A DNA stretch of 64,000 nucleotides from Hydractinia symbiolongicarpus. Lineage: Eukaryota; Cnidaria; Hydrozoa; Anthoathecata; Hydractiniidae. Below, in pieces: positions 21,975 through 34,933 of the stretch (its first letter is position 1; every line of letters begins with the position of its first letter). The notes under the pieces were generated by a model. It did not search any database. It was not told the DNA's origin and worked only from the letters and a program-made list of their open reading frames with translations. A program made the position numbers and the translations under genes. The stretch spans positions 31,779,828 through 31,843,827 of the forward strand of contig NC_079876.1 in assembly GCF_029227915.1 (NCBI RefSeq), given 5' to 3'.

Positions 21975-22141
21975 TCGGCCATGATCAATTCTATCACATG
22001 GCAAAGGTCTGTACGTTGTGATAGACACTTGACCAGATCAAAAAGAATGTTTGAAGATTCGCTGCGAGTAGGGTTCGAACCTACGCGGGAAGATCCCATT
22101 AGATTTCAAGTCTAACGCCTTAACCACTCGGCCATCGCAGC
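20979..22141 (-). tRNA. Repeat unit 18: seven tRNA genes
   Basis: Genes: Cys 21053-21124, Glu 21201-21272, Ser(AGA) 21370-21451, Thr 21510-21582, Gly(+) 21699-21769, Phe 21907-21979, Ser(TGA) 22060-22141. Block A; as reference. Confidence 0.97.
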
Positions 22142-23086
22142 AGAAATTGCTGGGTAACCAGAATAATTCACCAGCTCACCACTCAGGTGCCGAAGAGGAC
22201 AAAAAGCCAACTAGTAGGGGACACCCGGGTTTGAACCAGGGACCTCTCGATCTGCAGTCGAATGCTCTACCACTGAGCTATATCCCCAGCCAAGGACGGA
22301 ATCCACGCACAGGGTATATAACATCAACGCGTGAGAGAGCAACTTAACTTAAAAAATGTACACTTCCCGCACCGGGAATCGAACCCGGGCCGCCTGGGTG
22401 AAAACCAGAAATCCTAACCACTAGACCATGCGGGACACGTTCGCACCACTAAGTAATTTAGATGTCATGCTTTTTCTGACAATTTGAACTAGCTCTGTCT
22501 TTCTGTTCGTGTCAAAAACACCATTTTGCGTCCGCTGCGAGTAGGATTCGAACCTACGCGGGAAGATCCCATTTGATTTCTAGTCAAACGCCTTAACCAC
22601 TCGGCCATCGCAGCCTGACAAACCGCTGGCCATTGCCACAAGGCCGACCAGAAAGCACAACATTACTGCTAAAGGCACTGCCCGGATTTGAACCGGGGAT
22701 CTCCTGTTTACTAGACAGGCGCTTTAACCGCTAAGCCACAGCGCCTGCCTGTTGGGAGATTTTGAAAATCTCAATATCACACGTCTGAAATGCCGTTAAG
22801 GCTACTAACACACCGGGACGTGATACACTGTCACTCGGAAATTTTGGAAATGAGTAGTAACGCATTGGTGGTTCAGTGGTAGAATTCTCGCCTGCCACGC
22901 GGGAGACCGGGGTTCGATTCCCCGCCAATGCATCGTGTTTTACCTACACCAGAAAATACCCTCCGTAAAAAAGAAAGGAAGGAAAATAAATAAAAAAACA
23001 TAGCTGAGGAAAAGTGCTACGGCTGCTTGCATTCACCACCTCAAACCGCCCTGCTGGGCAGTGATAAAATGCCGAGACCCGGGATT

Positions 23087-23137
<51 letters not shown>

Positions 23138-23304
23138 TCGGCCATGATCAATGCTATCACATGGCAAAGGTCTGTACGTTGTGATAGACACTTGACCAGA
23201 TCAAAAAGAATGTTTGAAGATTCGCTGCGAGTAGGGTTCGAACCTACGCGGGAAGATCCCATTAGATTTCAAGTCTAACGCCTTAACCACTCGGCCATCG
23301 CAGC
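22142..23304 (-). tRNA. Repeat unit 19: seven tRNA genes, last of block A
   Basis: Genes: Cys 22216-22287, Glu 22364-22435, Ser(AGA) 22533-22614, Thr 22673-22745, Gly(+) 22862-22932, Phe 23070-23142, Ser(TGA) 23223-23304. Last unit of the continuous A-marker block. One T to G change in the Phe 5' flank near 23153. Confidence 0.97.
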
Positions 23305-24249
23305 AGAAATTGCTGGGTAACCAGAATAATTCACCAGCTCACCACTCAGGTGCCGAAGAGGACAAAAAGCCAACTAGTAGGGGACACCCGGGTTTGAACC
23401 AGGGACCTCTCGATCTGCAGTCGAATGCTCTACCACTGAGCTATATCCCCAGCCAAGGACGGAATCCACGCACAGGGTATATAACATCAACGCGTGAGAG
23501 AGCAACTTAACTTAAAAAATGTACACTTCCCGCACCGGGAATCGAACCCGGGCCGCCTGGGTGAAAACCAGAAATCCTAACCACTAGACCATGCGGGACA
23601 CATTCGCACCACTAAGTAATTTAGATGTCATGCTTTTTCTGACAATTTGAACTAGCTCTGTCTTTCTGTTCGTGTCAAAAACACCTTTTTGCGTCCGCTG
23701 CGAGTAGGATTCGAACCTACGCGGGAAGATCCCATTTGATTTCTAGTCAAACGCCTTAACCACTCGGCCATCGCAGCCTGACAAACCGCTGGCCATTGCC
23801 ACAAGGCCGACCAGAAAGCACAACATTACTGCTAAAGGCACTGCCCGGATTTGAACCGGGGATCTCCTGTTTACTAGACAGGCGCTTTAACCGCTAAGCC
23901 ACAGCGCCTGCCTGTTGGGAGATTTTGAAAATCTCAATATCACACGTCTGAAATGCCGTTAAGGCTACTAACACACCGGGACGTGATACACTGTCACTCG
24001 GAAATTTTGGAAATGAGTAGTAACGCATTGGTGGTTCAGTGGTAGAATTCTCGCCTGCCACGCGGGAGACCGGGGTTCGATTCCCCGCCAATGCATCGTG
24101 TTTTACCTACACCAGAAAATACCCTCCGTAAAAAAGAAAGGAAGGAAAATAAATAAAAAAACATAGCTGAGGAAAAGTGCTACGGCTGCTTGCATTCACC
24201 ACCTCAAACCGCCCTGCTGGGCAGTGATAAAATGCCGAGACCCGGGATT

Positions 24250-24300
<51 letters not shown>

Positions 24301-24467
24301 TCGGCCATGATCAATTCTATCACATGGCAAAGGTCTGTACGTTGTGATAGACACTTGACCAGATCAAAAAGAATGTTTGAAGATTCGCTGCGAGTAGGGT
24401 TCGAACCTACGCGGGAAGATCCCATTAGATTTCAAGTCTAACGCCTTAACCACTCGGCCATCGCAGC
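23305..24467 (-). tRNA. Repeat unit 20: seven tRNA genes, first of block B
   Basis: Genes: Cys 23379-23450, Glu 23527-23598, Ser(AGA) 23696-23777, Thr 23836-23908, Gly(+) 24025-24095, Phe 24233-24305, Ser(TGA) 24386-24467. First unit with B markers (A at 23602, T at 23686). Confidence 0.97.
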
Positions 24468-25412
24468 AGAAATTGCTGGGTAACCAGAATAATTCACCAG
24501 CTCACCACTCAGGTGCCGAAGAGGACAAAAAGCCAACTAGTAGGGGACACCCGGGTTTGAACCAGGGACCTCTCGATCTGCAGTCGAATGCTCTACCACT
24601 GAGCTATATCCCCAGCCAAGGACGGAATCCACGCACAGGGTATATAACATCAACGCGTGAGAGAGCAACTTAACTTAAAAAATGTACACTTCCCGCACCG
24701 GGAATCGAACCCGGGCCGCCTGGGTGAAAACCAGAAATCCTAACCACTAGACCATGCGGGACACATTCGCACCACTAAGTAATTTAGATGTCATGCTTTT
24801 TCTGACAATTTGAACTAGCTCTGTCTTTCTGTTCGTGTCAAAAACACCTTTTTGCGTCCGCTGCGAGTAGGATTCGAACCTACGCGGGAAGATCCCATTT
24901 GATTTCTAGTCAAACGCCTTAACCACTCGGCCATCGCAGCCTGACAAACCGCTGGCCATTGCCACAAGGCCGACCAGAAAGCACAACATTACTGCTAAAG
25001 GCACTGCCCGGATTTGAACCGGGGATCTCCTGTTTACTAGACAGGCGCTTTAACCGCTAAGCCACAGCGCCTGCCTGTTGGGAGATTTTGAAAATCTCAA
25101 TATCACACGTCTGAAATGCCGTTAAGGCTACTAACACACCGGGACGTGATACACTGTCACTCGGAAATTTTGGAAATGAGTAGTAACGCATTGGTGGTTC
25201 AGTGGTAGAATTCTCGCCTGCCACGCGGGAGACCGGGGTTCGATTCCCCGCCAATGCATCGTGTTTTACCTACACCAGAAAATACCCTCCGTAAAAAAGA
25301 AAGGAAGGAAAATAAATAAAAAAACATAGCTGAGGAAAAGTGCTACGGCTGCTTGCATTCACCACCTCAAACCGCCCTGCTGGGCAGTGATAAAATGCCG
25401 AGACCCGGGATT

Positions 25413-25463
<51 letters not shown>

Positions 25464-25630
25464 TCGGCCATGATCAATTCTATCACATGGCAAAGGTCTG
25501 TACGTTGTGATAGACACTTGACCAGATCAAAAAGAATGTTTGAAGATTCGCTGCGAGTAGGGTTCGAACCTACGCGGGAAGATCCCATTAGATTTCAAGT
25601 CTAACGCCTTAACCACTCGGCCATCGCAGC
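24468..25630 (-). tRNA. Repeat unit 21: seven tRNA genes
   Basis: Genes: Cys 24542-24613, Glu 24690-24761, Ser(AGA) 24859-24940, Thr 24999-25071, Gly(+) 25188-25258, Phe 25396-25468, Ser(TGA) 25549-25630. Block B; no other change seen. Confidence 0.97.
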
Positions 25631-26574
25631 AGAAATTGCTGGGTAACCAGAATAATTCACCAGCTCACCACTCAGGTGCCGAAGAGGACAAAAAGCCAAC
25701 TAGTAGGGGACACCGGGTTTGAACCAGGGACCTCTCGATCTGCAGTCGAATGCTCTACCACTGAGCTATATCCCCAGCCAAGGACGGAATCCACGCACAG
25801 GGTATATAACATCAACGCGTGAGAGAGCAACTTAACTTAAAAAATGTACACTTCCCGCACCGGGAATCGAACCCGGGCCGCCTGGGTGAAAACCAGAAAT
25901 CCTAACCACTAGACCATGCGGGACACATTCGCACCACTAAGTAATTTAGATGTCATGCTTTTTCTGACAATTTGAACTAGCTCTGTCTTTCTGTTCGTGT
26001 CAAAAACACCTTTTTGCGTCCGCTGCGAGTAGGATTCGAACCTACGCGGGAAGATCCCATTTGATTTCTAGTCAAACGCCTTAACCACTCGGCCATCGCA
26101 GCCTGACAAACCGCTGGCCATTGCCACAAGGCCGACCAGAAAGCACAACATTACTGCTAAAGGCACTGCCCGGATTTGAACCGGGGATCTCCTGTTTACT
26201 AGACAGGCGCTTTAACCGCTAAGCCACAGCGCCTGCCTGTTGGGAGACTTTGAAAATCTCAATATCACACGTCTGAAATGCCGTTAAGGCTACTAACACA
26301 CCGGGACGTGATACACTGTCACTCGGAAATTTTGGAAATGAGTAGTAACGCATTGGTGGTTCAGTGGTAGAATTCTCGCCTGCCACGCGGGAGACCGGGG
26401 TTCGATTCCCCGCCAATGCATCGTGTTTTACCTACACCAGAAAATACCCTCCGTAAAAAAGAAAGGAAGGAAAATAAATAAAAAAACATAGCTGAGGAAA
26501 AGTGCTACGGCTGCTTGCATTCACCACCTCAAACCGCCCTGCTGGGCAGTGATAAAATGCCGAGACCCGGGATT

Positions 26575-26625
<51 letters not shown>

Positions 26626-26792
26626 TCGGCCATGATCAATTCTATCACATGGCAAAGGTCTGTACGTTGTGATAGACACTTGACCAGATCAAAAAGAATG
26701 TTTGAAGATTCGCTGCGAGTAGGGTTCGAACCTACGCGGGAAGATCCCATTAGATTTCAAGTCTAACGCCTTAACCACTCGGCCATCGCAGC
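25631..26792 (-). tRNA. Repeat unit 22: six intact tRNA genes and a damaged Cys, 1,162 bp
   Basis: Genes: Cys 25705-25775 (one base deleted), Glu 25852-25923, Ser(AGA) 26021-26102, Thr 26161-26233, Gly(+) 26350-26420, Phe 26558-26630, Ser(TGA) 26711-26792. Block B. One T to C inside the Thr/Gly inverted repeat near 26248. Confidence 0.96.
25705..25775 (-). pseudogene. tRNA-Cys, unit 22: one-base deletion in the T stem
   Basis: One C of three is missing at 25713-25714, removing one base of the 3' T-stem strand next to the acceptor stem. The anticodon and A box are intact. Stacking of the T arm on the acceptor stem is disturbed; probably a poor or dead gene. Confidence 0.8.
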
Positions 26793-27737
26793 AGAAATTG
26801 CTGGGTAACCAGAATAATTCACCAGCTCACCACTCAGGTGCCGAAGAGGACAAAAAGCCAACTAGTAGGGGACACCCGGGTTTGAACCAGGGACCTCTCG
26901 ATCTGCAGTCGAATGCTCTACCACTGAGCTATATCCCCAGCCAAGGACGGAATCCACGCACAGGGTATATAACATCAACGCGTGAGAGAGCAACTTAACT
27001 TAAAAAATGTACACTTCCCGCACCGGGAATCGAACCCGGGCCGCCTGGGTGAAAACCAGAAATCCTAACCACTAGACCATGCGGGACACATTCGCACCAC
27101 TAAGTAATTTAGATGTCATGCTTTTTCTGACAATTTGAACTAGCTCTGTCTTTCTGTTCGTGTCAAAAACACCTTTTTGCGTCCGCTGCGAGTAGGATTC
27201 GAACCTACGCGGGAAGATCCCATTTGATTTCTAGTCAAACGCCTTAACCACTCGGCCATCGCAGCCTGACAAACCGCTGGCCATTGCCACAAGGCCGACC
27301 AGAAAGCACAACATTACTGCTAAAGGCACTGCCCGGATTTGAACCGGGGATCTCCTGTTTACTAGACAGGCGCTTTAACCGCTAAGCCACAGCGCCTGCC
27401 TGTTGGGAGATTTTGAAAATCTCAATATCACACGTCTGAAATGCCGTTAAGGCTACTAACACACCGGGACGTGATACACTGTCACTCGGAAATTTTGGAA
27501 ATGAGTAGTAACGCATTGGTGGTTCAGTGGTAGAATTCTCGCCTGCCACGCGGGAGACCGGGGTTCGATTCCCCGCCAATGCATCGTGTTTTACCTACAC
27601 CAGAAAATACCCTCCGTAAAAAAGAAAGGAAGGAAAATAAATAAAAAAACATAGCTGAGGAAAAGTGCTACGGCTGCTTGCATTCACCACCTCAAACCGC
27701 CCTGCTGGGCAGTGATAAAATGCCGAGACCCGGGATT

Positions 27738-27788
<51 letters not shown>

Positions 27789-27955
27789 TCGGCCATGATC
27801 AATTCTATCACATGGCAAAGGTCTGTACGTTGTGATAGACACTTGACCAGATCAAAAAGAATGTTTGAAGATTCGCTGCGAGTAGGGTTCGAACCTACGC
27901 GGGAAGATCCCATTAGATTTCAAGTCTAACGCCTTAACCACTCGGCCATCGCAGC
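26793..27955 (-). tRNA. Repeat unit 23: seven tRNA genes
   Basis: Genes: Cys 26867-26938, Glu 27015-27086, Ser(AGA) 27184-27265, Thr 27324-27396, Gly(+) 27513-27583, Phe 27721-27793, Ser(TGA) 27874-27955. Block B; no other change seen. Confidence 0.97.
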
Positions 27956-28900
27956 AGAAATTGCTGGGTAACCAGAATAATTCACCAGCTCACCACTCAG
28001 GTGCCGAAGAGGACAAAAAGCCAACTAGTAGGGGACACCCGGGTTTGAACCAGGGACCTCTCGATCTGCAGTCGAATGCTCTACCACTGAGCTATATCCC
28101 CAGCCAAGGACGGAATCCACGCACAGGGTATATAACATCAACGCGTGAGAGAGCAACTTAACTTAAAAAATGTACACTTCCCGCACCGGGAATCGAACCC
28201 GGGCCGCCTGGGTGAAAACCAGAAATCCTAACCACTAGACCATGCGGGACACATTCGCACCACTAAGTAATTTAGATGTCATGCTTTTTCTGACAATTTG
28301 AACTAGCTCTGTCTTTCTGTTCGTGTCAAAAACACCTTTTTGCGTCCGCTGCGAGTAGGATTCGAACCTACGCGGGAAGATCCCATTTGATTTCTAGTCA
28401 AACGCCTTAACCACTCGGCCATCGCAGCCTGCCAACCCGCTGGCCATTGCCACAAGGCCGACCAGAAAGCACAACATTACTGCTAAAGGCACTGCCCGGA
28501 TTTGAACCGGGGATCTCCTGTTTACTAGACAGGCGCTTTAACCGCTAAGCCACAGCGCCTGCCTGTTGGGAGATTTTGAAAATCTCAATATCACACGTCT
28601 GAAATGCCGTTAAGGCTACTAACACACCGGGACGTGATACACTGTCACTCGGAAATTTTGGAAATGAGTAGTAACGCATTGGTGGTTCAGTGGTAGAATT
28701 CTCGCCTGCCACGCGGGAGACCGGGGTTCGATTCCCCGCCAATGCATCGTGTTTTACCTACACCAGAAAATACCCTCCGTAAAAAAGAAAGGAAGGAAAA
28801 TAAATAAAAAAACATAGCTGAGGAGAAGTGCTACGGCTGCTTGCATTCACCACCTCAAACCGCCCTGCTGGGCAGTGATAAAATGCCGAGAGCCGGGATT

Positions 28901-28951
<51 letters not shown>

Positions 28952-29118
28952 TCGGCCATGATCAATTCTATCACATGGCAAAGGTGTGTACGTTGTGATA
29001 GACACTTGACCAGATCAAAAAGAATGTTTGAAGATTCGCTGCGAGTAGGGTTCGAACCTACGCGGGAAGATCCCATTAGATTTCAAGTCTAACGCCTTAA
29101 CCACTCGGCCATCGCAGC
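27956..29118 (-). tRNA. Repeat unit 24: seven tRNA genes
   Basis: Genes: Cys 28030-28101, Glu 28178-28249, Ser(AGA) 28347-28428, Thr 28487-28559, Gly(+) 28676-28746, Phe 28884-28956, Ser(TGA) 29037-29118. Block B. Phe has G65 to C (28892), shared with units 28 and 32. Spacer changes at 28432, 28436, near 28825 and near 28986. Confidence 0.96.
28884..28956 (-). tRNA. tRNA-Phe variant, units 24, 28 and 32: C49-C65 mismatch
   Basis: G65 to C at 28892 breaks the outermost T-stem pair. The identical change is in unit 28 (33544) and unit 32 (38196), marking a sub-family of copies. Confidence 0.9.
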
Positions 29119-30063
29119 AGAAATTGCTGGGTAACCAGAATAATTCACCAGCTCACCACTCAGGTGCCGAAGAGGACAAAAAGCCAACTAGTAGGGGACA
29201 CCCGGGTTTGAACCAGGGACCTCTCGATCTGCAGTCGAATGCTCTACCACTGAGCTATATCCCCAGCCAAGGACGGAATCCACGCACAGGGTATATAACA
29301 TCAACGCGTGAGAGAGCAACTTAACTTAAAAAATGTACACTTCTCGCACCGGGAATCGAACCCGGGCCGCCTGGGTGAAAACCAGAAATCCTAACCACTA
29401 GACCATGCGGGACACATTCGCACCACTAAGTAATTTAGATGTCATGCTTTTTCTGACAATTTGAACTAGCTCTGTCTTTCTGTTCGTGTCAAAAACACCT
29501 TTTTGCGTCCGCTGCGAGTAGGATTCGAACCTACGCGGGAAGATCCCATTTGATTTCTAGTCAAACGCCTTAACCACTCGGCCATCGCAGCCTGACAAAC
29601 CGCTGGCCATTGCCACAAGGCCGACCAGAAAGCACAACATTACTGCTAAAGGCACTGCCCGGATTTGAACCGGGGATCACCTGTTTACTAGACAGGCGCT
29701 TTAACCGCTAAGCCACAGCGCCTGCCTGTTGGGAGATTTTGAAAATCTCAATATCACACGTCTGAAATGCCGTTAAGGCTACTAACACACCGGGACGTGA
29801 TACACTGTCACTCGGAAATTTTGGAAATGAGTAGTAACGCATTGGTGGTTCAGTGGTAGAATTCTCGCCTGCCACGCGGGAGACCGGGGTTCGATTCCCC
29901 GCCAATGCATCGTGTTTTACCTACACCAGAAAATACCCTCCGTAAAAAAGAAAGGAAGGAAAATAAATAAAAAAACATAGCTGAGGAAAAGTGCTACGGC
30001 TGCTTGCATTCACCACCTCAAACCGCCCTGCTGGGCAGTGATAAAATGCCGAGACCCGGGATT

Positions 30064-30114
<51 letters not shown>

Positions 30115-30281
30115 TCGGCCATGATCAAATCTATCACATGGCAAAGGTCTGTACGTTGTGATAGACACTTGACCAGATCAAAAAGAATGTTTGAAGATTC
30201 GCTGCGAGTAGGGTTCGAACCTACGCGGGAAGATCCCATTAGATTTCAAGTCTAACGCCTTAACCACTCGGCCATCGCAGC
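29119..30281 (-). tRNA. Repeat unit 25: seven tRNA genes
   Basis: Genes: Cys 29193-29264, Glu 29341-29412, Ser(AGA) 29510-29591, Thr 29650-29722, Gly(+) 29839-29909, Phe 30047-30119, Ser(TGA) 30200-30281. Block B. Glu has G70 to A (29344), a C3-A70 mismatch; Thr has base 44 A to T (29679). Confidence 0.96.
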
Positions 30282-31226
30282 AGAAATTGCTGGGTAACCA
30301 GAATAATTCACCAGCTCACCACTCAGGTGCCGAAGAGGACAAAAAGCCAACTAGTAGGGGACACCCGGGTTTGAACCAGGGACCTCTCGATCTGCAGTCG
30401 AATGCTCTACCACTGAGCTATATCCCCAGCCAAGGACGGAATCCACGCACAGGGTATATAACATCAACGCGTGAGAGAGCAACTTAACTTAAAAAATGTA
30501 CACTTCCCGCACCGGGAATCGAACCCGGGCCGCCTGGGTGAAATCCAGAAATCCTAACCACTAGACCATGCGGGACACATTCGCACCACTAAGTAATTTA
30601 GATGTCATGCTTTTTCTGACAATTTGAACTAGCTCTGTCTTTCTGTTCGTGTCAAAAACACCTTTTTGCGTCCGCTGCGAGTAGGATTCGAACCTACGCG
30701 GGAAGATCCCATTTGATTTCTAGTCAAACGCCTTAACCACTCGGCCATCGCAGCCTGACAAACCGCTGGCCATTGCCACAAGGCCGACCAGAAAGCACAA
30801 CATTACTGCTAAAGGTACTGCCCGGATTTGAACCGGGGATCTCCTGTTTACTAGACAGGCGCTTTAACCGCTAAGCCACAGCGCCTGCCTGTTGGGAGAT
30901 TTTGAAAATCTCAATATCACACGTCTGAAATGCCGTTAAGGCTACTAACACACCGGGACGTGATACACTGTCACTCGGAAATTTTGGAAATGAGTAGTAA
31001 CGCATTGGTGGTTCAGTGGTAGAATTCTCGCCTGCCACGCGGGAGACCGGGGTTCGATTCCCCGCCAATGCATCGTGTTTTACCTACACCAGAAAATACC
31101 CTCCGTAAAAAAGAAAGGAAGGAAAATAAATAAAAAAACATAGCTGAGGAAAAGTGCTACGGCTGCTTGCATTCACCACCTCAAACCGCCCTGCTGGGCA
31201 GTGATAAAATGCCGAGACCCGGGATT

Positions 31227-31277
<51 letters not shown>

Positions 31278-31444
31278 TCGGCCATGATCAATTCTATCAC
31301 ATGGCAAAGGTCTGTACGTTGTGATAGACACTTGACCAGATCAAAAAGAATGTTTGAAGATTCGCTGCGAGTAGGGTTCGAACCTACGCGGGAAGATCCC
31401 ATTAGATTTCAAGTCTAACGCCTTAACCACTCGGCCATCGCAGC
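30282..31444 (-). tRNA. Repeat unit 26: seven tRNA genes
   Basis: Genes: Cys 30356-30427, Glu 30504-30575, Ser(AGA) 30673-30754, Thr 30813-30885, Gly(+) 31002-31072, Phe 31210-31282, Ser(TGA) 31363-31444. Block B. Glu has anticodon-loop base 32 T to A (30544); Thr has G70 to A (30816), a C3-A70 mismatch. Confidence 0.96.
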
Positions 31445-32407
31445 AGAAATTGCTGGGTAACCAGAATAATTCACCAGCTCACCACTCAGGTGCCGAAGAG
31501 GACAAAAAGCCAACTAGTAGGGGACACCCGGGTTTGAACCAGGGACCTCTCGATCTGCAGTCGAATGCTCTACCACTGAGCTATATCCCCAGCCAAGGAC
31601 GGAATCCACGCACAGGGTATATAACATCAACGCGTGAGAGAGCAACTTAACTTAAAAAATGTACACTTCCCGCACCGGGAATCGAACCCGGGCCGCCTGG
31701 GTGAAAACCAGAAATCCTAACCACTAGACCATGCGGGACACGTTCGCACCACTAAGTAATTTAGATGTCATGCTTTTTCTGACAATTTGAACTAGCTCTG
31801 TCTTTCTGTTCGTGTCAAAAACACCATTTTGCGTCCGCTGCGAGTAGGATTCGAACCTACGCGGGAAGATCCCATTTGATTTCTAGTCAAACGCCTTAAC
31901 CACTCGGCCATCGCAGCCTGACAAACCGCTGGCCATTGCCACAAGGCCAACCAGAAAGCACAACATTACTGCTAAAGGCACTGCCCGGATTTGAACCGGG
32001 GATCTCCTGTTTACTAGACAGGCGCTTTAACCGCTAAGCCACAGCGCCTGCCTGTTGGGAGATTTTGAAAATCTCAATATCACACGTCTGAAATGCCGTT
32101 AAGGCTACTAACACACCGGGACGTGATACACTGTCACTCGGAAATTTTGGAAATGAGTAGTAACGCATTGGTGGTTCAGTGGTAGAATTCTCGCCTGCCA
32201 CGCGGGAGACCAGGGTTCGATTCCCCGCCAATGCATCGTGTTTTACCTACACCAGAAAATACCCTCCGTAAAAAAGAAAGGAAGGAAAATAAATAAAAAA
32301 ACATAGCTGAGGAAAAGTGCTACGGCTGCTTGCATTCACCACCTCAAACCGCCCTGCTGGGCAGTGATAAAATGCCGAGACCCGGGATTGAACCAGGGAC
32401 CTTCAGC

Positions 32408-32440
<33 letters not shown>

Positions 32441-32607
32441 TCGGCCATGATCAATTCTATCACATGGCAAAGGTCTGTACGTTGTGATAGACACTTGACC
32501 AGATCAAAAAGAATGTTTGAAGATTCGCTGCGAGTAGGGTTCGAACCTACGCGGGAAGATCCCATTAGATTTCAAGTCTAACGCCTTAACCACTCGGCCA
32601 TCGCAGC
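31445..32607 (-). tRNA. Repeat unit 27: seven tRNA genes, A-type island in block B
   Basis: Genes: Cys 31519-31590, Glu 31667-31738, Ser(AGA) 31836-31917, Thr 31976-32048, Gly(+) 32165-32235, Phe 32373-32445, Ser(TGA) 32526-32607. Both A markers are present (31742, 31826). Gly has G50 to A in the T stem (32212); Phe has base 39 T to G (32407), an A31-G39 mismatch. Spacer change near 31950. Confidence 0.96.
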
Positions 32608-33552
32608 AGAAATTGCTGGGTAACCAGAATAATTCACCAGCTCACCACTCAGGTGCCGAAGAGGACAAAAAGCCAACTAGTAGGGGACACCCGGGTTTGA
32701 ACCAGGGACCTCTCGATCTGCAGTCGAATGCTCTACCACTGAGCTATATCCCCAGCCAAGGACGGAATCCACGCACAGGGTATATAACATCAACGCGTGA
32801 GAGAGCAACTTAACTTAAAAAATGTACACTTCCCGCACCGGGAATCGAACCCGGGCCGCCTGGGTGAAAACCAGAAATCCTAACCACTAGACCATGCGGG
32901 ACACATTCGCACCACTAAGTAATTTAGATGTCATGCTTTTTCTGACAATTTGAACTAGCTCTGTCTTTCTGTTCGTGTCAAAAACACCTTTTTGCGTCCG
33001 CTGCGAGTAGGATTCGAACCTACGCGGGAAGATCCCATTTGATTTCTAGTCAAACGCCTTAACCACTCGGCCATCGCAGCCTGACAAACCGCTGGCCATT
33101 GCCACAAGGCCGACCAGAAAGCACAACATTACTGCTAAAGGCACTGCCCGGATTTGAACCGGGGATCTCCTGTTTACTAGACAGGCGCTTTAACCGCTAA
33201 GCCACAGCGCCTGCCTGTTGGGAGATTTTGAAAATCTCAATATCACACGTCTGAAATGCCGTTAAGGCTACTAACACACCGGGACGTGATACACTGTCAC
33301 TCGGAAATTTTGGAAATGAGTAGTAACGCATTGGTGGTTCAGTGGTAGAATTCTCGCCTGCCACGCGGGAGACCGGGGTTCGATTCCCCGCCAATGCATC
33401 GTGTTTTACCTACACCAGAAAATACCCTCCGTAAAAAAGAAAGGAAGGAAAATAAATAAAAAAACATAGCTGAGGAAAAGTGCTACGGCTGCTTGCATTC
33501 ACCACCTCAAACCGCCCTGCTGGGCAGTGATAAAATGCCGAGAGCCGGGATT

Positions 33553-33603
<51 letters not shown>

Positions 33604-33770
33604 TCGGCCATGATCAATTCTATCACATGGCAAAGGTCTGTACGTTGTGATAGACACTTGACCAGATCAAAAAGAATGTTTGAAGATTCGCTGCGAGTAG
33701 GGTTCGAACCTACGCGGGAAGATCCCATTAGATTTCAAGTCTAACGCCTTAACCACTCGGCCATCGCAGC
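32608..33770 (-). tRNA. Repeat unit 28: seven tRNA genes
   Basis: Genes: Cys 32682-32753, Glu 32830-32901, Ser(AGA) 32999-33080, Thr 33139-33211, Gly(+) 33328-33398, Phe 33536-33608, Ser(TGA) 33689-33770. Block B. Phe has G65 to C (33544). Confidence 0.96.
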
Positions 33771-34715
33771 AGAAATTGCTGGGTAACCAGAATAATTCAC
33801 CAGCTCACCACTCAGGTGCCGAAGAGGACAAAAAGCCAACTAGTAGGGGACACCCGGGTTTGAACCAGGGACCTCTCGATCTGCAGTCGAATGCTCTACC
33901 ACTGAGCTATATCCCCAGCCAAGGACGGAATCCACGCACAGGGTATATAACATCAACGCGTGAGAGAGCAACTTAACTTAAAAAATGTACACTTCCCGCA
34001 CCGGGAATCGAACCCGGGCCGCCTGGGTGAAAACCAGAAATCCTAACCACTAGACCATGCGGGACACATTCGCACCACTAAGTAATTTAGATGTCATGCT
34101 TTTTCTGACAATTTGAACTAGCTCTGTCTTTCTGTTCGTGTCAAAAACACCTTTTTGCGTCCGCTGCGAGTAGGATTCGAACCTACGCGGGAAGATCCCA
34201 TTTGATTTCTAGTCAAACGCCTTAACGACTCGGCCATCGCAGCCTGACAAACCGCTGGCCATTGCCACAAGGCCGACCAGAAAGCACAACATTACTGCTA
34301 AAGGCACTGCCCGGATTTGAACCGGGGATCTCCTGTTTACTAGACAGGCGCTTTAACCGCTAAGCCACAGCGCCTGCCTGTTGGGAGATTTTGAAAATCT
34401 CAATATCACACGTCTGAAATGCCGTTAAGGCTACTAACACACCGGGACGTGATACACTGTCACTCGGAAATTTTGGAAATGAGTAGTAACGCATTGGTGG
34501 TTCAGTGGTAGAATTCTCGCCTGCCACGCGGGAGACCGGGGTTCGATTCCCCGCCAATGCATCGTGTTTTACCTACACCAGAAAATACCCTCCGTAAAAA
34601 AGAAAGGAAGGAAAATAAATAAAAAAACATAGCTGAGGAAAAGTGCTACGGCTGCTTGCATTCACCACCTCAAACCGCCCTGCTGGGCAGTGATAAAATG
34701 CCGAGACCCGGGATT

Positions 34716-34766
<51 letters not shown>

Positions 34767-34933
34767 TCGGCCATGATCAATTCTATCACATGGCAAAGGT
34801 CTGTACGTTGTGATAGACACTTGACCAGATCAAAAAGAATGTTTGAAGATTCGCTGCGAGTAGGGTTCGAACCTACGCGGGAAGATCCCATTAGATTTCA
34901 AGTCTAACGCCTTAACCACTCGGCCATCGCAGC
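33771..34933 (-). tRNA. Repeat unit 29: seven tRNA genes
   Basis: Genes: Cys 33845-33916, Glu 33993-34064, Ser(AGA) 34162-34243 (G18 lost), Thr 34302-34374, Gly(+) 34491-34561, Phe 34699-34771, Ser(TGA) 34852-34933. Block B. Confidence 0.96.
34162..34243 (-). tRNA. tRNA-Ser(AGA) variant, unit 29: G18 lost
   Basis: G18 is C (34227). G18 normally pairs with pseudouridine 55 to lock the D and T loops, and it lies in the A box. Folding and transcription are probably impaired. Confidence 0.88.
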
